Shown in pieces: positions 23,861 to 33,929 of a stretch of 64,000 bases of DNA (position 1 is its first letter; the number at the start of each line of letters is the position of its first letter). This DNA comes from Phymorhynchus buccinoides (Eukaryota > Mollusca > Gastropoda > Neogastropoda > Raphitomidae). A program made the position numbers and the translations under genes. Under the pieces are notes generated by a model, which did not search any database, was not told the DNA's origin, and worked only from the letters and a program-made list of their open reading frames with translations. The stretch spans positions 53,036,083-53,100,082 of the forward strand of contig CM065698.1 of assembly GCA_017654935.2 (NCBI GenBank), in the 5' to 3' direction.

Positions 23861-24868
23861 ATAGTACTACTAGTAGAACATCACAACTTAGCATTGTGAC
23901 TTGGTGTTGGCTCCTGGATCCTTGTACTACTAGTAGAACATCACAACTTAGCATTGTGACTTGGTGTTGGCTCCTGGATTGTAGTACTGCTAGTAGAACG
24001 TCACAACTTAGCATTGTGACTTGGTGTTGGCTCCTGGATCCTAGTACTACTAGTAGAACGTCACAACTTAGCACTGTGACTTGGTGTTGGCTCCTGGATT
24101 GTAGTACTGCTAGTAGAACGTCACAACTTAGCATTGTGACTTGGTGTTGGCTCCTGGATCGTAGTACTACTAGTAGAACGTCACAACTTAGCATTGTGAC
24201 TTGGTGTTGGCTCCATAGTACTACTAGTAGAATGTCACAACTTAGCATTGTGACTTGGTGTTGGCTCCGTAGTACTACTAATAGAACGTCAAAACTTAGC
24301 ATTGTGACTTGGTGTTGGCTCCTGGATCGTAGTACTACTAGTAGAACGTCACAACTTAGCATTGTGACTTGGTGTTGGCTCCATAGTACTACTAGTAGAA
24401 CGTCATACCTCAGCATTGTGACTTGGTGTTGGCTCCTGGATCGTAGTACTACTAGTAGAACGTCACAACTTAGCATTGTGACTTGGTGTTGGCTCCTGGA
24501 TCGTAGTACTACTAGTAGAACGTCACAACTTAGCATTGTGACTTGGTGTTGGCTCCATAGTACTACTAGTAGAACGTCACAACTTAGCATTGTGACTTGG
24601 TGTTGGCTCCGTAGTACTACTAGTAGAACGTCACAACTTAGCATTGTGACTTGGTGTTGTCTCCTGGATCCTAGTACTACTAGTAGAACGTCACAACTTA
24701 GCATTGTGACTTGGTGTTGGCTCCATAGTACTACTAGTAGAACGTCACAACTTAGCATTGTGACTTGGTGTTGGCTCCTGGATCGTAGTACTACTAGTAG
24801 AACGTCACAACTTAGCATTGTGACTTGGTGTTGGCTCCGTAGTACTACTAATAGAACATCACAACTTA
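23861..24868. repeat. 60/54-bp minisatellite, block 1
   Basis: About 18 units containing CTTAGCATTGTGACTTGGTG and AGTACTACTAGTAGAACGTC. Short units lack the six bases TGGATC. All length variants are multiples of three, so both strands carry open frames of over 320 codons encoding repeated VTWCWLLDRSTTSRTSQLSI or MLSCDVLLVVLRSRSQHQVT. The composition and two-strand openness argue against a protein. The same unit forms the block at 27208-29290. Confidence 0.93.
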
Positions 24869-25200
24869 ATATTTAATATTAATAATAATAATAATAATAA
24901 TAATAATGGGAATTTATATAGCGCTCTTTCTCACATGAGCTCAGTGCGCTTTGCATTATAATAATAATAATAATAATAATAATTGGCACTTATATAGCGC
25001 ACATATCTAGAAAATTCTATTCATGGCGCTTTACAAAGAAATAAAACTATAAACATTCCCATTCACACACACACTCTGACACACACACACACACACAAAA
25101 AAAGGAAGACGATGAAGGGGAGAGAGTGGGAAGGGGGGTGACGCGGGCGGGGGGGGGGGGGGGGGGGGCGTCACACACACATACATGCTGCATGCACACA

Positions 25201-25254
<54 letters not shown>

Positions 25255-25291
25255 ACTCAATTTCCATACGGCACAATCAACACACACACTG

Positions 25292-25330
<39 letters not shown>

Positions 25331-25434
25331 TGCACGCACACGCATGCACACGCACACGCACACACACCACTCAATGTCCACACTGCACAATCAACCTAGG
25401 CATGTCAGCTACAACTTAGAAAAGAGATGAGTTT
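24869..25434 (-). repeat. LINE 3' end with TAA, CA and G microsatellites
   Basis: Two TAA-type runs (24880-24906 and 24957-24982) each adjoin sequences such as TTATATAGCGC and GGCGCTTTACA, the kind of microsatellite 3' tail seen on L2-like elements. Between 25060 and 25370 lie CA repeats and a G run (about 25150-25168). Short histidine/threonine or cysteine/valine frames here are microsatellite products. Confidence 0.75.
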
Positions 25435-26420
25435 TTAGACCGGCCTTGAACGCGTCCAGAGAGTCAGAGTGTCTGAGAGACAGGGGTAAGTTGTTCCACA
25501 CAGATGGAGGCGAGTGTCAGAGGAAGAGCGGAGGACACGAGAAGGTGTGTAGAGATGAAGTAGGTCAGACAGGTAATCAGGGGCAGAACCAGAGATGACA
25601 GTGAAGGAAAGAGTGGAGAGTTTATAGTCAATCCTATCAGAGATTTTTAACCAGTGCAGAGAGTGCAGAAGTGGCGTGACATGTTCATACTTAGAAGACT
25701 TAAGGACTAATCGGACAGCATTGCTTTGAATTCTTTGGAGGCGACTGAGAAGATACTTTGGGAGGCCAGCAAGGAGAGAGTTGCAGTAATCGATTTCAGA
25801 CAAAACAAAAGCACAGACCAAAGTTTTCGTGGCGTCAGTAGACAGATAGTGGCGAATAGAACTTATTTTGCGGAGCTGAAGGTATGTAGATCGACAAACA
25901 TTTGAGACATGTTGTTGGAGGGAGAGGGTCTGATCTAACGTGACTCCGAGACTGCGAACAGAGGGGGACAGAGAGACAGGAGTGTTGTTGACTGGAAGAG
26001 ATGGATGGCCAAGTAATCTCTTTGGACAGGCTAACATAAGTTCAGTCTTGTCTTCGTTCAACTGCAGTTTATTAACAGTCATCCATGTTTTGATATCTGC
26101 TATACAGTTCTGTGTCCTTGATACTAGCCCATCAACTTCGGCAAGAGAGGCTGACTGATTGATCTGAGTATCGTCAGCAAAACTCTCGTGGGACAATGCA
26201 TGCTTACTAATGACATCAGAAACAGGAGCAGCATACAGTACAAAAAGAATGGGCCCCAAGACAGAGCCCTGGGGAACACCAAAGGAGAGGTCGGAAGGCC
26301 CTGAGTATCTGCCATTCACACAGACAGTCTGTATGCGATGTTTCAGGTAGGACTCAAACCAGGAAAGAGCAGGAACCCGAATGCCAAAAGTCATGGAGTC
26401 TGTGAAGGAGGATGGAGTGG
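25435..26420 (-). pseudogene. L2-like LINE reverse transcriptase, 5'-truncated (319 codons open)
   Basis: A minus-strand frame begins within the RT palm: FGIRVPALSWFESYL, then FGVPQGSVLGPILFVLYAAP, FADDTQI (the catalytic FADD), KLQLNEDKTELML, and the C-terminal SRLQRIQSNAVRLVL, LLHSLHWL and LYTPSRVLRSSSD. The fingers region and any endonuclease or ORF1 are missing; the N-terminal residues continue in another frame near 26400-26450 (DHSILLHRLHDF). This is the L2/CR1 type of non-LTR element. Its start coincides in alignment with where the RT fragment at 29291-29567 stops, so the two may be halves of one insertion split by the minisatellite. Confidence 0.85.
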
Positions 26421-26886
26421 TCTACATTGATAATAAGATCATTAAAGGCAAACAAATAATTAATCATTAGAAAGTAAAATAAGCATGATGCTTGCACACA
26501 ACGTTCTCTAACTTCCTTACACACACACACACACACACATGCATGCGCACACACACACTCACACACAATTAATAATACAAGAGTAAAATAGTTACAATAT
26601 GATTGAACATTCTAAGAAGAAACATAGAGACCACATTCACATTCACATTCTCAATCAAGTTTGAATACAATACTGCAACTTGAAATAAAATCATACTGCC
26701 ATCAACATACCAATTACATGACTAATTATAATAGACAAATTTTGCAAAAACAAAAATACCCTTCTACCTCATTTACAAGCATTTAAAGTTTACAAGACGT
26801 AGACATTCTACATACAAAATACGAATTATAAAATAATTGTAAATACATTTGCCCCCCACACACACAGTGACACACACAAACACTAA
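26421..26886. other. LINE 3' flank, AT-rich
   Basis: AT-rich sequence with short CA runs (26519-26540 and near 26865) and ACATTC triplets at about 26635-26650. Probably the 3' untranslated part of the LINE whose C-terminus ends at 26887. No gene seen. Confidence 0.5.
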
Positions 26887-27207
26887 TCAATCATAATATG
26901 TCCGAAACAAGTGAGTTTTAAGGGCAGAGCGAAAGGCGGAGATAGAGTCAGATGAGCGGACATGTTGTGGGAGGGAATTCCATAAGTGAGGTGCTAAATA
27001 GTAGAAGGATCGTTCACCAAAAGATTTCGTGTGGACCCGAGGAACCTTGAGTGTGCAGCAGTCAGAGGAAGAACGTAGGGAGCGAGCAGGTGTGTAGACA
27101 GTTACTAGTTCGGAGAGATAGACGGGACCAGAGGAGTGAACAGCACCGAAACAAAGGCAAGCTATTTTATACTTGATTCTAGCCTCTACTGGAAGCCAGT
27201 GCAAGTT
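26887..27207 (-). pseudogene. L2-like RT C-terminal tail fused to a minisatellite
   Basis: About 107 residues in the minus frame: NLHWLPVEARIKYKIACLCF, LVTVYTPARSLRSSSD, GERSFYYLAPHLWNSLPQHV and KTHLFRTYYD, then stop at 26887. It is the terminal region of an L2-type ORF2. Upstream the frame does not enter the RT palm but passes without a stop into the 60-bp minisatellite, giving a 497-codon composite frame. The catalytic core is absent. Confidence 0.83.
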
Positions 27208-28598
27208 ACTTAGCATTGTGACTTGGTGTTGGCTCCATAGTACTACTAGTAGAACATCACAACTTAGCATTGTGACTTGGTGTTGGCTCCATAGTACTAC
27301 TAGTAGAACGCCACAACTTAGCATTGTGACTTGGTGTTGGCTCCTGGATCGTAGTACTACTAGTAGAACATCACAACTTAGCATTGTGACTTGGTGTTGG
27401 CTCCGTAGTACTACTAATAGAACGTCACAACTTAGCATTGTGACTTGGTGTTGGCTCCTGGATCGTAGTACTACTAGTAGAACGTCACAACTTAGCATTG
27501 TGACTTGGTGTTGGCTCCGTAGTACTACTAGTAGAACGTCACAACTTAGCATTGTGACTTGGTGTTGGCTCCTGGATCGTAGTACTACTAGTAGAACGTC
27601 ACAACTTAGCATTGTGACTTGGTGTTGGCTCCTGGATCGTAGTACTACTAGTAGAACGTCACAACTTAGCATTGTGACTTGGTGTTGGCTCCTGGATCCT
27701 AGTACTACTAGTAGAACGTCACAACTTAGCATTGTGACTTGGTGTTGGCTCCTGGATCGTAGTACTACTAGTAGAACGTCACAACTTAGCATTGTGACTT
27801 GGTGTTGGCTCCGTAGTACTACTAGTAGAACGTCACAACTTAGCATTGTGACTTGGTGTTGGCTCCTGGATCGTAGTACTACTAGTAGAACGTCACAACT
27901 TAGCATTGTGACTTGGTGTTGGCTCCATAGTACTACTAATATAATGTTACAACTTAGCATTGTGACTTGGTGTTGGCTCCGTAGTACTACTAGTAGTAGT
28001 AGAACATCACAACTTAGCATTGTGACTTGGTGTTGGCTCCTGGATCGTAGTACTACTAGTAGAACGTCACAATTTAGCATTGTGACTTGGTGTTGGCTCC
28101 TGGATCGTAGTACTACTAGTAGAACGTCACAATTTAGCATTGTGACTTGGTGTTGGCTCCTGGATCGTAGTACTACTAGTAGAACGTCACAACTTAGCAT
28201 TGTGACTTGGTGTTGGCTCCGTAGTACTACTAGTAGTAGTAGAACGTCACAATTTAGCATTGTGACTTGGTGTTGGCTCCTGGATCGTAGTACTACTAGT
28301 AGAACGTCACAACTTAGCATTGTGACTTGGTGTTGGCTCCGTAGTACTACTAGTAGTAGTAGAACGTCACAATTTAGCATTGTGACTTGGTGTTGGCTCC
28401 TGGATCATAGTACTACTAGTAGAACGCCACAACTTAGCATTGTGACTTGGTGTTGGCTCCTGGATCGTAGTACTACTAGTAGAACGTCACAACTTAGCAT
28501 TGTGACTTGGTGTTGGCTCCTGGATCGTAGTACTACTAGTAGAACGTCACAACTTAGCATTGTGACTTGGTGTTGGCTCCTGGATCACAGTACTACTA
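27208..28598. repeat. 60/54-bp minisatellite, block 2
   Basis: About 24 units of the same family as 23861-24868, with additional variants containing extra AGT triplets. Length variants remain divisible by three. The array abuts the L2 C-terminal tail at 27207 and is interrupted at 28599 by a TIR element. Confidence 0.93.
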
Positions 28599-29147
28599 CA
28601 GTGGTCGCCGCTTTATAAAACCGCGGTTAATAGAGCCAGCCGCTTATTAAAGCCGATTTCTTACGGTCCGGATTTTTTCACTATATATTAAAAAAAGCCG
28701 CTTAATAAAACCACCCCGCCGCTTATTAAAGCCACTTTTCTCAGAGAAATCACATAGTTTGTGACTAAAACTCACACGATTTTGTTCTTTTTTCTTTTCT
28801 TTTCTTTTTTTTTTTGCGTGAAAATATGTCACTTGTGTCACTCAAGACATATTTATGTGCACGCTCACATGTATCACGAAGTAACTGAGTTTAGAAAAGA
28901 ATGTCAGTCAATAAAAAACAAAACAAAAGTTCAACATCGTTTAAGAGGCCTTGTGAAGCTGTGTTTAGATTCAAGCAAGTGTAAATGACGAAAGAAAGTG
29001 TGAAAGTGTGACTGACGTAAACAAAAGAGAAGCAAAAAAAAAAAGTTTGAAAATGACGTAATTCTGGACCGCTGGTTATTAAATCCGCCGCTTATTAAAG
29101 CCATTTTTCGTCGGTCCCAAAATGGCTTTATAAAGCGGCGACCACTG
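28599..29147. mobile_element. 549-bp TIR element with TA target duplication (pogo/Tc1-like MITE)
   Basis: The ends are perfect inverted repeats of CAGTGGTCGCCGCTTTATAA, flanked by TA at 28597-28598 and 29148-29149, and the minisatellite resumes on both sides. Sub-terminal CCGCTTATTAAAGCC motifs occur several times in both orientations (near 28650, 28720 and 29088), as in clustered transposase-binding sites. The interior is AT-rich and has no transposase. TA duplication and the CAGTG terminus suggest the pogo/Tc1-mariner superfamily. Confidence 0.83.
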
Positions 29148-29290
29148 TAGTAGAACGTCACAACTTAGCATTGTGACTTGGTGTTGGCTCCTGGATCATA
29201 GTACTACTAGTAGAACATCAAACTTAGCATTGTGACTTGGTGTTGGCTCCATAGTACTACTAATAGAACGTCACAACTTAGCATTGTGAC
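29148..29290. repeat. 60/54-bp minisatellite, remainder after TIR element
   Basis: About 2.5 further units continuing block 2, ending at CTTGGTGTTG next to RT sequence. Confidence 0.9.
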
Positions 29291-29567
29291 TTGGTGTTGT
29301 CAAATGTGTCGGTAGAATGTCATGGTCTATCGTGTCAAATGCTGCTGATAAATCAAAAAGAAGGAGAACAGATATTTTGTCGTTGTCAAGGGAAGTCAGA
29401 ATGTCATTTAAGATACTAATAAGAGCTGTTTCAGTACTGTGTCCAGCACGGTAAGCAGATTGATGGGGACTGAGAAGATTGTTCGTAACAAGGTGCTGAA
29501 ATAATTGATGAAGAACTACTTTCTCTAAGATTTTTTACAAGAAGGGAAGGCTAGAGATTGGCCGATA
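29291..29567 (-). pseudogene. L2-like RT fingers fragment
   Basis: Minus-strand translation gives RPISSLPFL, a stop, then KILEKVVLHQLFQHLVTNNL, LSPHQSAYRAGHSTETALI and LLLFDLSAAFDTIDHDIL, the N-terminal part of a non-LTR RT up to the first catalytic aspartate region. At 29290 it runs directly into the minisatellite, so the palm with FADD is replaced by repeats. A MITE at 29568 cuts the 5' side within the RPI motif region. Confidence 0.82.
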
Positions 29568-29730
29568 CAGTGGAACCTCCCTTATAAGACCTTAATAAAA
29601 AATCATCCAAAATGAGGTCTTATAAGGAAGGTAATTTTATTACTTACAAAGAAGGGCAATGTCTTAGAGAAGTAGGTCTTATGTGGGAGGGAGTCTTATA
29701 ATGGGAGGTCTTATAAGAGAGGTTCCACTG
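29568..29730. mobile_element. 163-bp MITE, TIR CAGTGGAACCTC
   Basis: Terminal inverted repeats CAGTGGAACCTCCCTTATAA and its near-complement at the other end, with extra internal TCTTATAAG palindromes. The left flank is TA, the right flank CA, so a TA duplication may have mutated. It is inserted in the L2 fragment. The end shares CAGTGG with the 549-bp element but is otherwise different. Mirror at 63723-63882. Confidence 0.8.
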
Positions 29731-29792
29731 CAGTTTCAAAATATCATTCAATCAATGCACGCAATGATGTCATATCAATAAACATCATATAC

Positions 29793-29930
29793 CTGGTTGA
29801 AGTCCTTGAACATGAATTCCTTGTAAATGGCGTCCCTTCCTTCCACTATGGTCCAGCCGGCAGAGGTCAGTGGGGTCAAGGACACGGTGCGCTCCTCCTC
29901 CGTCAGCTTTGCTTTCTTTGCTTCTGATGC
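29793..29930 (-). CDS. PCBD1: PCBD exon 2, copy B
   Basis: A 46-codon phase-0 exon (acceptor TTCTCACAG, donor GTATATGA) encoding ASEAKKAKLTEEERTVSL, then TSAGWTIVEGRDAIYKEFMF and KDFNQ. This is the N-terminal part of PCBD: the EER...GW...GRDAI(Y/F)K.F.FKDFN pattern matches human PCBD1 and joins in frame to AFGFM of exon 3 at 18142. The start codon must lie in an upstream exon, which I could not identify in the LINE-rich 30-43 kb interval. The intron to exon 3 (about 11.65 kb) contains the 76-bp and 60-bp arrays. Confidence 0.94.
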
Positions 29931-29979
29931 CTGTGAGAACATTCACATCAATACAATAAGCATTAAGATGGTATTATCA

Positions 29980-30100
29980 GTTATTAGGATTTTGGAGTGG
30001 GATATTGCTTTTATCCTATCTCTCAAGCTTTGGAGTGTGATAAACAGCAAGGTTCGAGAAATAGGATAAAAGCAATATCCCATTCCAAAGTCCTAATAAC
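29980..30100. repeat. 121-bp hairpin repeat beside PCBD exon 2, copy B
   Basis: Inverted arms of about 45 bp (GTTATTAGGA...GATATTGCTTTTATCCTAT) enclose a loop of about 30 bp. It lies 49 bp upstream of the exon 2 acceptor in the transcript. No clear target duplication. It may be a tiny palindromic MITE or a structural intron element. Mirror at 63353-63473. Confidence 0.85.
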
Positions 30101-31279
30101 GGATATATACTGATATGTATCAACAGAAAAGCAAGAAAAAGAAACAGGCTCAGATCTGCAACGAAATGAAAACGCATCCATTTTCACAACAATGGTCGCA
30201 GCACACACACTGTAACATGCATTCTTGCGCAAAGAATATAGTTCAACCAAATAGAAAATGTTAGCACAAATGTACTTCATAAGATGTGGAGACAAAATGT
30301 AACGTATAAAGATAAACACAAACAGAAGCAATGAACTGAAACACTAACGACAATTGCTGTTATTTTAACTTGTAACCACCAACAACAAAACGTACACACT
30401 TAACGAGAGCGAGTCAATTTCAACACACTGTGAAAAAGAGGGGAGTCAGCTTTGATAAGAACGTCAATCACAGGCCCGGAAAACACAATTTTTTTTTAAA
30501 CCTCTTCGCACAGGTTCAGTCGGCTCATTTTTATTTCTGGACTGAAGATGAATTTGAGCTGTTCTTGCAACAGTACTGCGTCTACATTATCAACATGGAC
30601 TCTCCCTGTGACAAAATTGCATAGCTCGAATCGTCTGCTAATATCGAAGCGGTCATGGAGTTGAGTAGCCTAGGCCTAGATCCACGGCTAGACGTTCCAA
30701 GTGGCACGCACAGAATGGTTTATGTAGATCTGTGACAGCTGTCACTGTTGATTCAGTCGAGCCATGAATCTTCTTGAGAGTGGTTTCGTTGTGTACCAGC
30801 ATTCAATTTTGTCATCAGCACTGAATGAATCCTTGGTGTAGCACTGCACAGCTTGTCAAATTCTGGGTCCAGCTTTGGTAGGTACAGCTCGCGTTGACAA
30901 GACGGTAATGATAATAATGCTATGTGAAGATAAATAACTGTGACGTCAAGTTTCTAATAGCAACGGTGTATTCTTACACCTTTTTCTCATGTGCGTTTAC
31001 ACTAAGCCTATGGGTTAATATGCGCAAATGATATGTCAAGTTATGATTTTATATCTCCCGCTTGGCAGCCTTCTTTGCTTATCTTGAAGATCGGTGTATA
31101 ATAATATATGATTATCACCAGCCGACAACATTCACATCAATCCAAATCACTTCAACATAACATTATAACCGATTACTGACTTTATTGCGTGTGTGTGAGC
31201 ATACATGTGTGCGTGCATGAGTGTGCATGTGTTCATCCTTGCAATTGTGCGTGTGCATACATGTGTATCTGTGTGTAAG

Positions 31280-31282
<3 letters not shown>
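30101..31282. other. Unassigned region upstream of PCBD exon 2
   Basis: No recognised gene. A 64-codon frame at 30430-30624 (containing FYFWTEDEFELFLQQYCVYI) stays open in the mirror copy with two or three substitutions, but it has no known motif and no obvious splice context. I leave it unassigned. Exon 1 of PCBD could be hidden here or further upstream. Confidence 0.4.
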
Positions 31283-31348
<66 letters not shown>

Positions 31349-31384
31349 ATGCGTGCGTGCGTGCGTGTGCGTGCGTGCGTGTGT
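31283..31384. repeat. (GT)n microsatellite
   Basis: GT repeats passing into GTGC repeats at the 3' side, joined to the RT fragment that follows. Mirror at 62062-62166. Confidence 0.9.
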
Positions 31385-31392
31385 GGCTATAT

Positions 31393-32140
31393 TCATAAAT
31401 ACCTCTCAGATGAAGCCACAGCAAAGCTTGTTACTTCCCTCATCCTATCTCGTCTTGACTACTGTAATGCTCTCCTTTCTGACCTTTAATCAGTCTCTTC
31501 TCTATCTTGTCTCCAGCGTATTCAAAACACAGCTGCTCATCTGCTGCTAGATCAGTCCCTTACTATGGAAGTACACGTGAACCACCTCTGCAAAGTTCTG
31601 TACTTTCAGCTCAGAAGAATAGGCAAAATTCGTTCTTACCTCTCAGTTGACTCTGCAAACAAACTATGCGTCTCTTTAATTCTTTCTAGACTTGACTATT
31701 GCAACTCCCTCTTGGCTGATCTTCCAGAAAAGCTGATGTCCAAACTCCAACGCATTCAAAATCACGCTGCCAGACTTGTTCTTAGAAAGAGTAAAAGATC
31801 CAGTGTTACTGAGCTACTGAAGACCCTGCACTGGCTCCCAGTGAAAACCCGCATTGAGTATAAAATTTCCATAATTTGTTTTCAGATTGTCAATCTTGAA
31901 TGCATGCCATCCTATTTATCTGATCTTGTCTGTCCTTACACGCCCTAAAGAGCTCTCCGATCTCAGGATGCCAACCTTCTCTCTGTCCCCCGCTTCTCTC
32001 TCAACTCCTTTGGCAAAAGAAGTTTCTCTGTCTTCGGCCCCGTCACTTGGAACTCTCTACCAATAACTCTCCGCCAAATTCAGTCTCTACCCACCTTTAA
32101 AAAACACCTGAAAACACACCTCTTCAAAAAACATCTGTAA
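31393..32140 (+). pseudogene. L2-like RT C-terminal region with internal duplication
   Basis: Plus-strand blocks: KYLSDEATAKLVTSLILSRL, DYCNALLS, LQRIQNTAAHLLL, then again SYLSVDSANKLCVSLILSRL, DYCNSLLADLP, LQRIQNHAARLVL, followed by LHWLPVKTRIEYKIS, YLSDLVCPYTP and WNSLPITLRQ, stop at 32138. The SRLDYCN...LQRIQN module occurs twice, so either an internal duplication or a nested insertion happened. A frameshift near 31487 and a stop after PYTP disable it here; in the mirror copy the first frameshift is absent. No palm domain. Confidence 0.82.
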
Positions 32141-32636
32141 AACACAGTTTTTGCCCTGATGTCAGTCATGCGCATGAGTTTGTGTGTCTTTGTATGCATA
32201 CTTTTTGCATGTATTCTTCTAGTGAATATTGTTTTTAGTGTGTTTATTATGCCAGTTAAATTGTTCTGGTCTTAACAGAGGGAAACAGGGGAAGGGGGCG
32301 AATTGAATTTTCAATGCTTAAAGTCCAAGAACTTTTATCTTAGAAATGTGAATTATTTTATATTGCTTAAAGGCAGGACAGGGATATAAAAGGAGGGAGT
32401 CGAGCAAAAGCGGCAGTTTTCGCCACACGCTGCGAGCAAACCCTTCTTTTCTCCTCTTGCTGGTAGAGGCGTGTGTCTAAAAATAGCCACCCGATTCCTG
32501 GAATCGGGAGCTACGGCTTTAAGGTTTTAGTGCTTTTATCTTAGAAATGTGAATTTATATTGCTTAAGGTTCTTAGTGCTTTTACCTTATGATTTCTTAT
32601 TGATTATGTTCTCTTGGCTTCCTTACACTCTGTCTA
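32141..32636. other. LINE 3' flank with TATA-like box and 19-nt palindrome
   Basis: A 35-38-bp direct repeat (CTTTTATCTTAGAAATGTGA...) at about 32333 and 32534 brackets a 160-bp segment containing GGGATATAAAAGGAGGG near 32381 and the palindrome CCCGATTCCTGGAATCGGG near 32490. Conserved in the mirror at about 60910-61110. Its role is unknown. Confidence 0.55.
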
Positions 32637-32816
32637 CCTGTCCTCTCTCTCTCTCCCTCCCCCCCCCCTCCCCTCTGTCTCTCTCCCTCCCGCCCCCTCT
32701 CTCTCTCTTTCTCTCTGCTTCTCCGTCTTACTCCTGTCAAAGTTTGCCCTGCCTATTTGTCTCCGCCTTTTTGTCTGTCTAACCCTGACCCCTCCTGCCT
32801 CCTCTCTCTCTCTCAT
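32637..32816. repeat. CT-rich low-complexity tract
   Basis: Mixed CT, CCCT and CTGT runs. Open frames rich in serine, leucine and proline come from composition only. Mirror at 60637-60820. Confidence 0.85.
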
Positions 32817-32904
32817 GTGCTATTGTCCTTTGCCGATCTACGATCGCAAAGGAGTATGTTTTCGTTCGTGTATGTAACTTTGTTTTATTTGTTTGTTTGT
32901 TTTG

Positions 32905-33560
32905 TTTGTCGTTTTTGTCCGTCACCATAGGTGATCGGACTTTGCGATGGGCTGGTTGGTATTTTTTTTTGTTTGTTTTTTGTTTTTTGTTTTTTCTGTC
33001 TGTCCCAAGGATATCTCCTGAACCGCTTGACCGAATCGCGTCAAATTTTGTGTGCTGGTGTCTCACCATGAGAGGAAGGCATCCGCACAAAAACTTTTGC
33101 CGTCGTGACCTTGACCTTGGCGTACGATCTAGAAAACCGAAAATCTTTAAAGGGCCATAACTCCCACACCGTTGGTGTTAGAGTCTTCAAATTTGGCATG
33201 TAGGTACTTTGGCTTATGCCCGTTCTGATGGTGGCATACCGATCAAGGTCAAGGTCACGGTCCGGGAGATCGGTAGTCCTTGAAAGTGGTAGGGGTCTAC
33301 AAATTGGGTTTTAAGCCATATTTTCCACATTTGTACTTGACAGAAGCGCTTCGGATTGTGTGTGGTACTGTATGCCCTAGAGAAGAACACATCCAAGCAT
33401 AAAGTATCACCATGCTGATCTTGACCTTGAAGTGTGACCTTGAAAACTGAAATTTCCTTCTTTGCGCTATATGTTTCTTCTTCAAGCTGTATCTCATGAA
33501 CTAGAAGACAAAATCCCTTCCAATTTTGTGTCAGGATGTGACTGCTACGGGGTGTCGCAA
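32905..33560. repeat. Dispersed repeat with GACCTTGACCTT/AAGGTCAAGGTCA motifs
   Basis: Contains GTGACCTTGACCTTGG at about 33106, ATCAAGGTCAAGGTCACGG at about 33241 and further ACCTTGA motifs near 33420-33435, together with phrases such as AAAGGGCCATAACTCC. No coding potential. This type of repeat is, to my recollection, common in mollusc genomes. TCAAGGTCA is also the monomer site of SF-1/ERR-type nuclear receptors. Mirror at 59890-60550. Confidence 0.65.
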
Positions 33561-33713
33561 GTGCGTGGTAATATATTTTTCAATTTGACATCTTTTCTTT
33601 AAATAATTCAGAAAACTGCATAGATTTGGAAGCTTTTGTCCATATTTGCATTGATAAATAAAAAACTGCATCGGACTTAAATTAGTTAAAATGTTCAGTA
33701 TATCCAAATAGTA

Positions 33714-33911
33714 CTAACGGAGTAGTGAAAATCTAAGTGCCACAACATGTTCACATTTGTCTTTCAAAAGAATTTCGAGTTGTCTCCAGAAAAGTATAGA
33801 ATGTTCACAAAACCAGATTAAGTGTTCAATGCTCTCTCTTTCAGCGTGGCAAAAACTGCATAATTCATCATTGTTAACATTCAGCAAATTACAGGCCCAT
33901 TTCACTGACCT
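33714..33911 (-). pseudogene. LINE ORF2 C-terminal zinc-knuckle fragment
   Basis: Minus-strand CSFCHAERESIEHLIWFCEH followed by FWRQLEILLK resembles the CxxC...H...C cluster and following helix at the end of L1/Tx1-type ORF2 proteins. Only about 60 residues remain. It abuts the CR1-like element on the opposite strand. Confidence 0.65.
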
Positions 33912-33929
33912 GCATCTCGTGCAAACTGC

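Noticed and set aside
23853..24876. Long open frames (over 320 codons, both strands) in the 60-bp array as a repetitive protein gene
   Set aside because: Open on both strands because unit lengths are multiples of three; no start context, signal peptide or splice structure, and the array continues with other frames.
30430..30624. 64-codon frame as a conserved small gene
   Set aside because: Open in both arms, but the arms are nearly identical so conservation means little; no motif or expression evidence.
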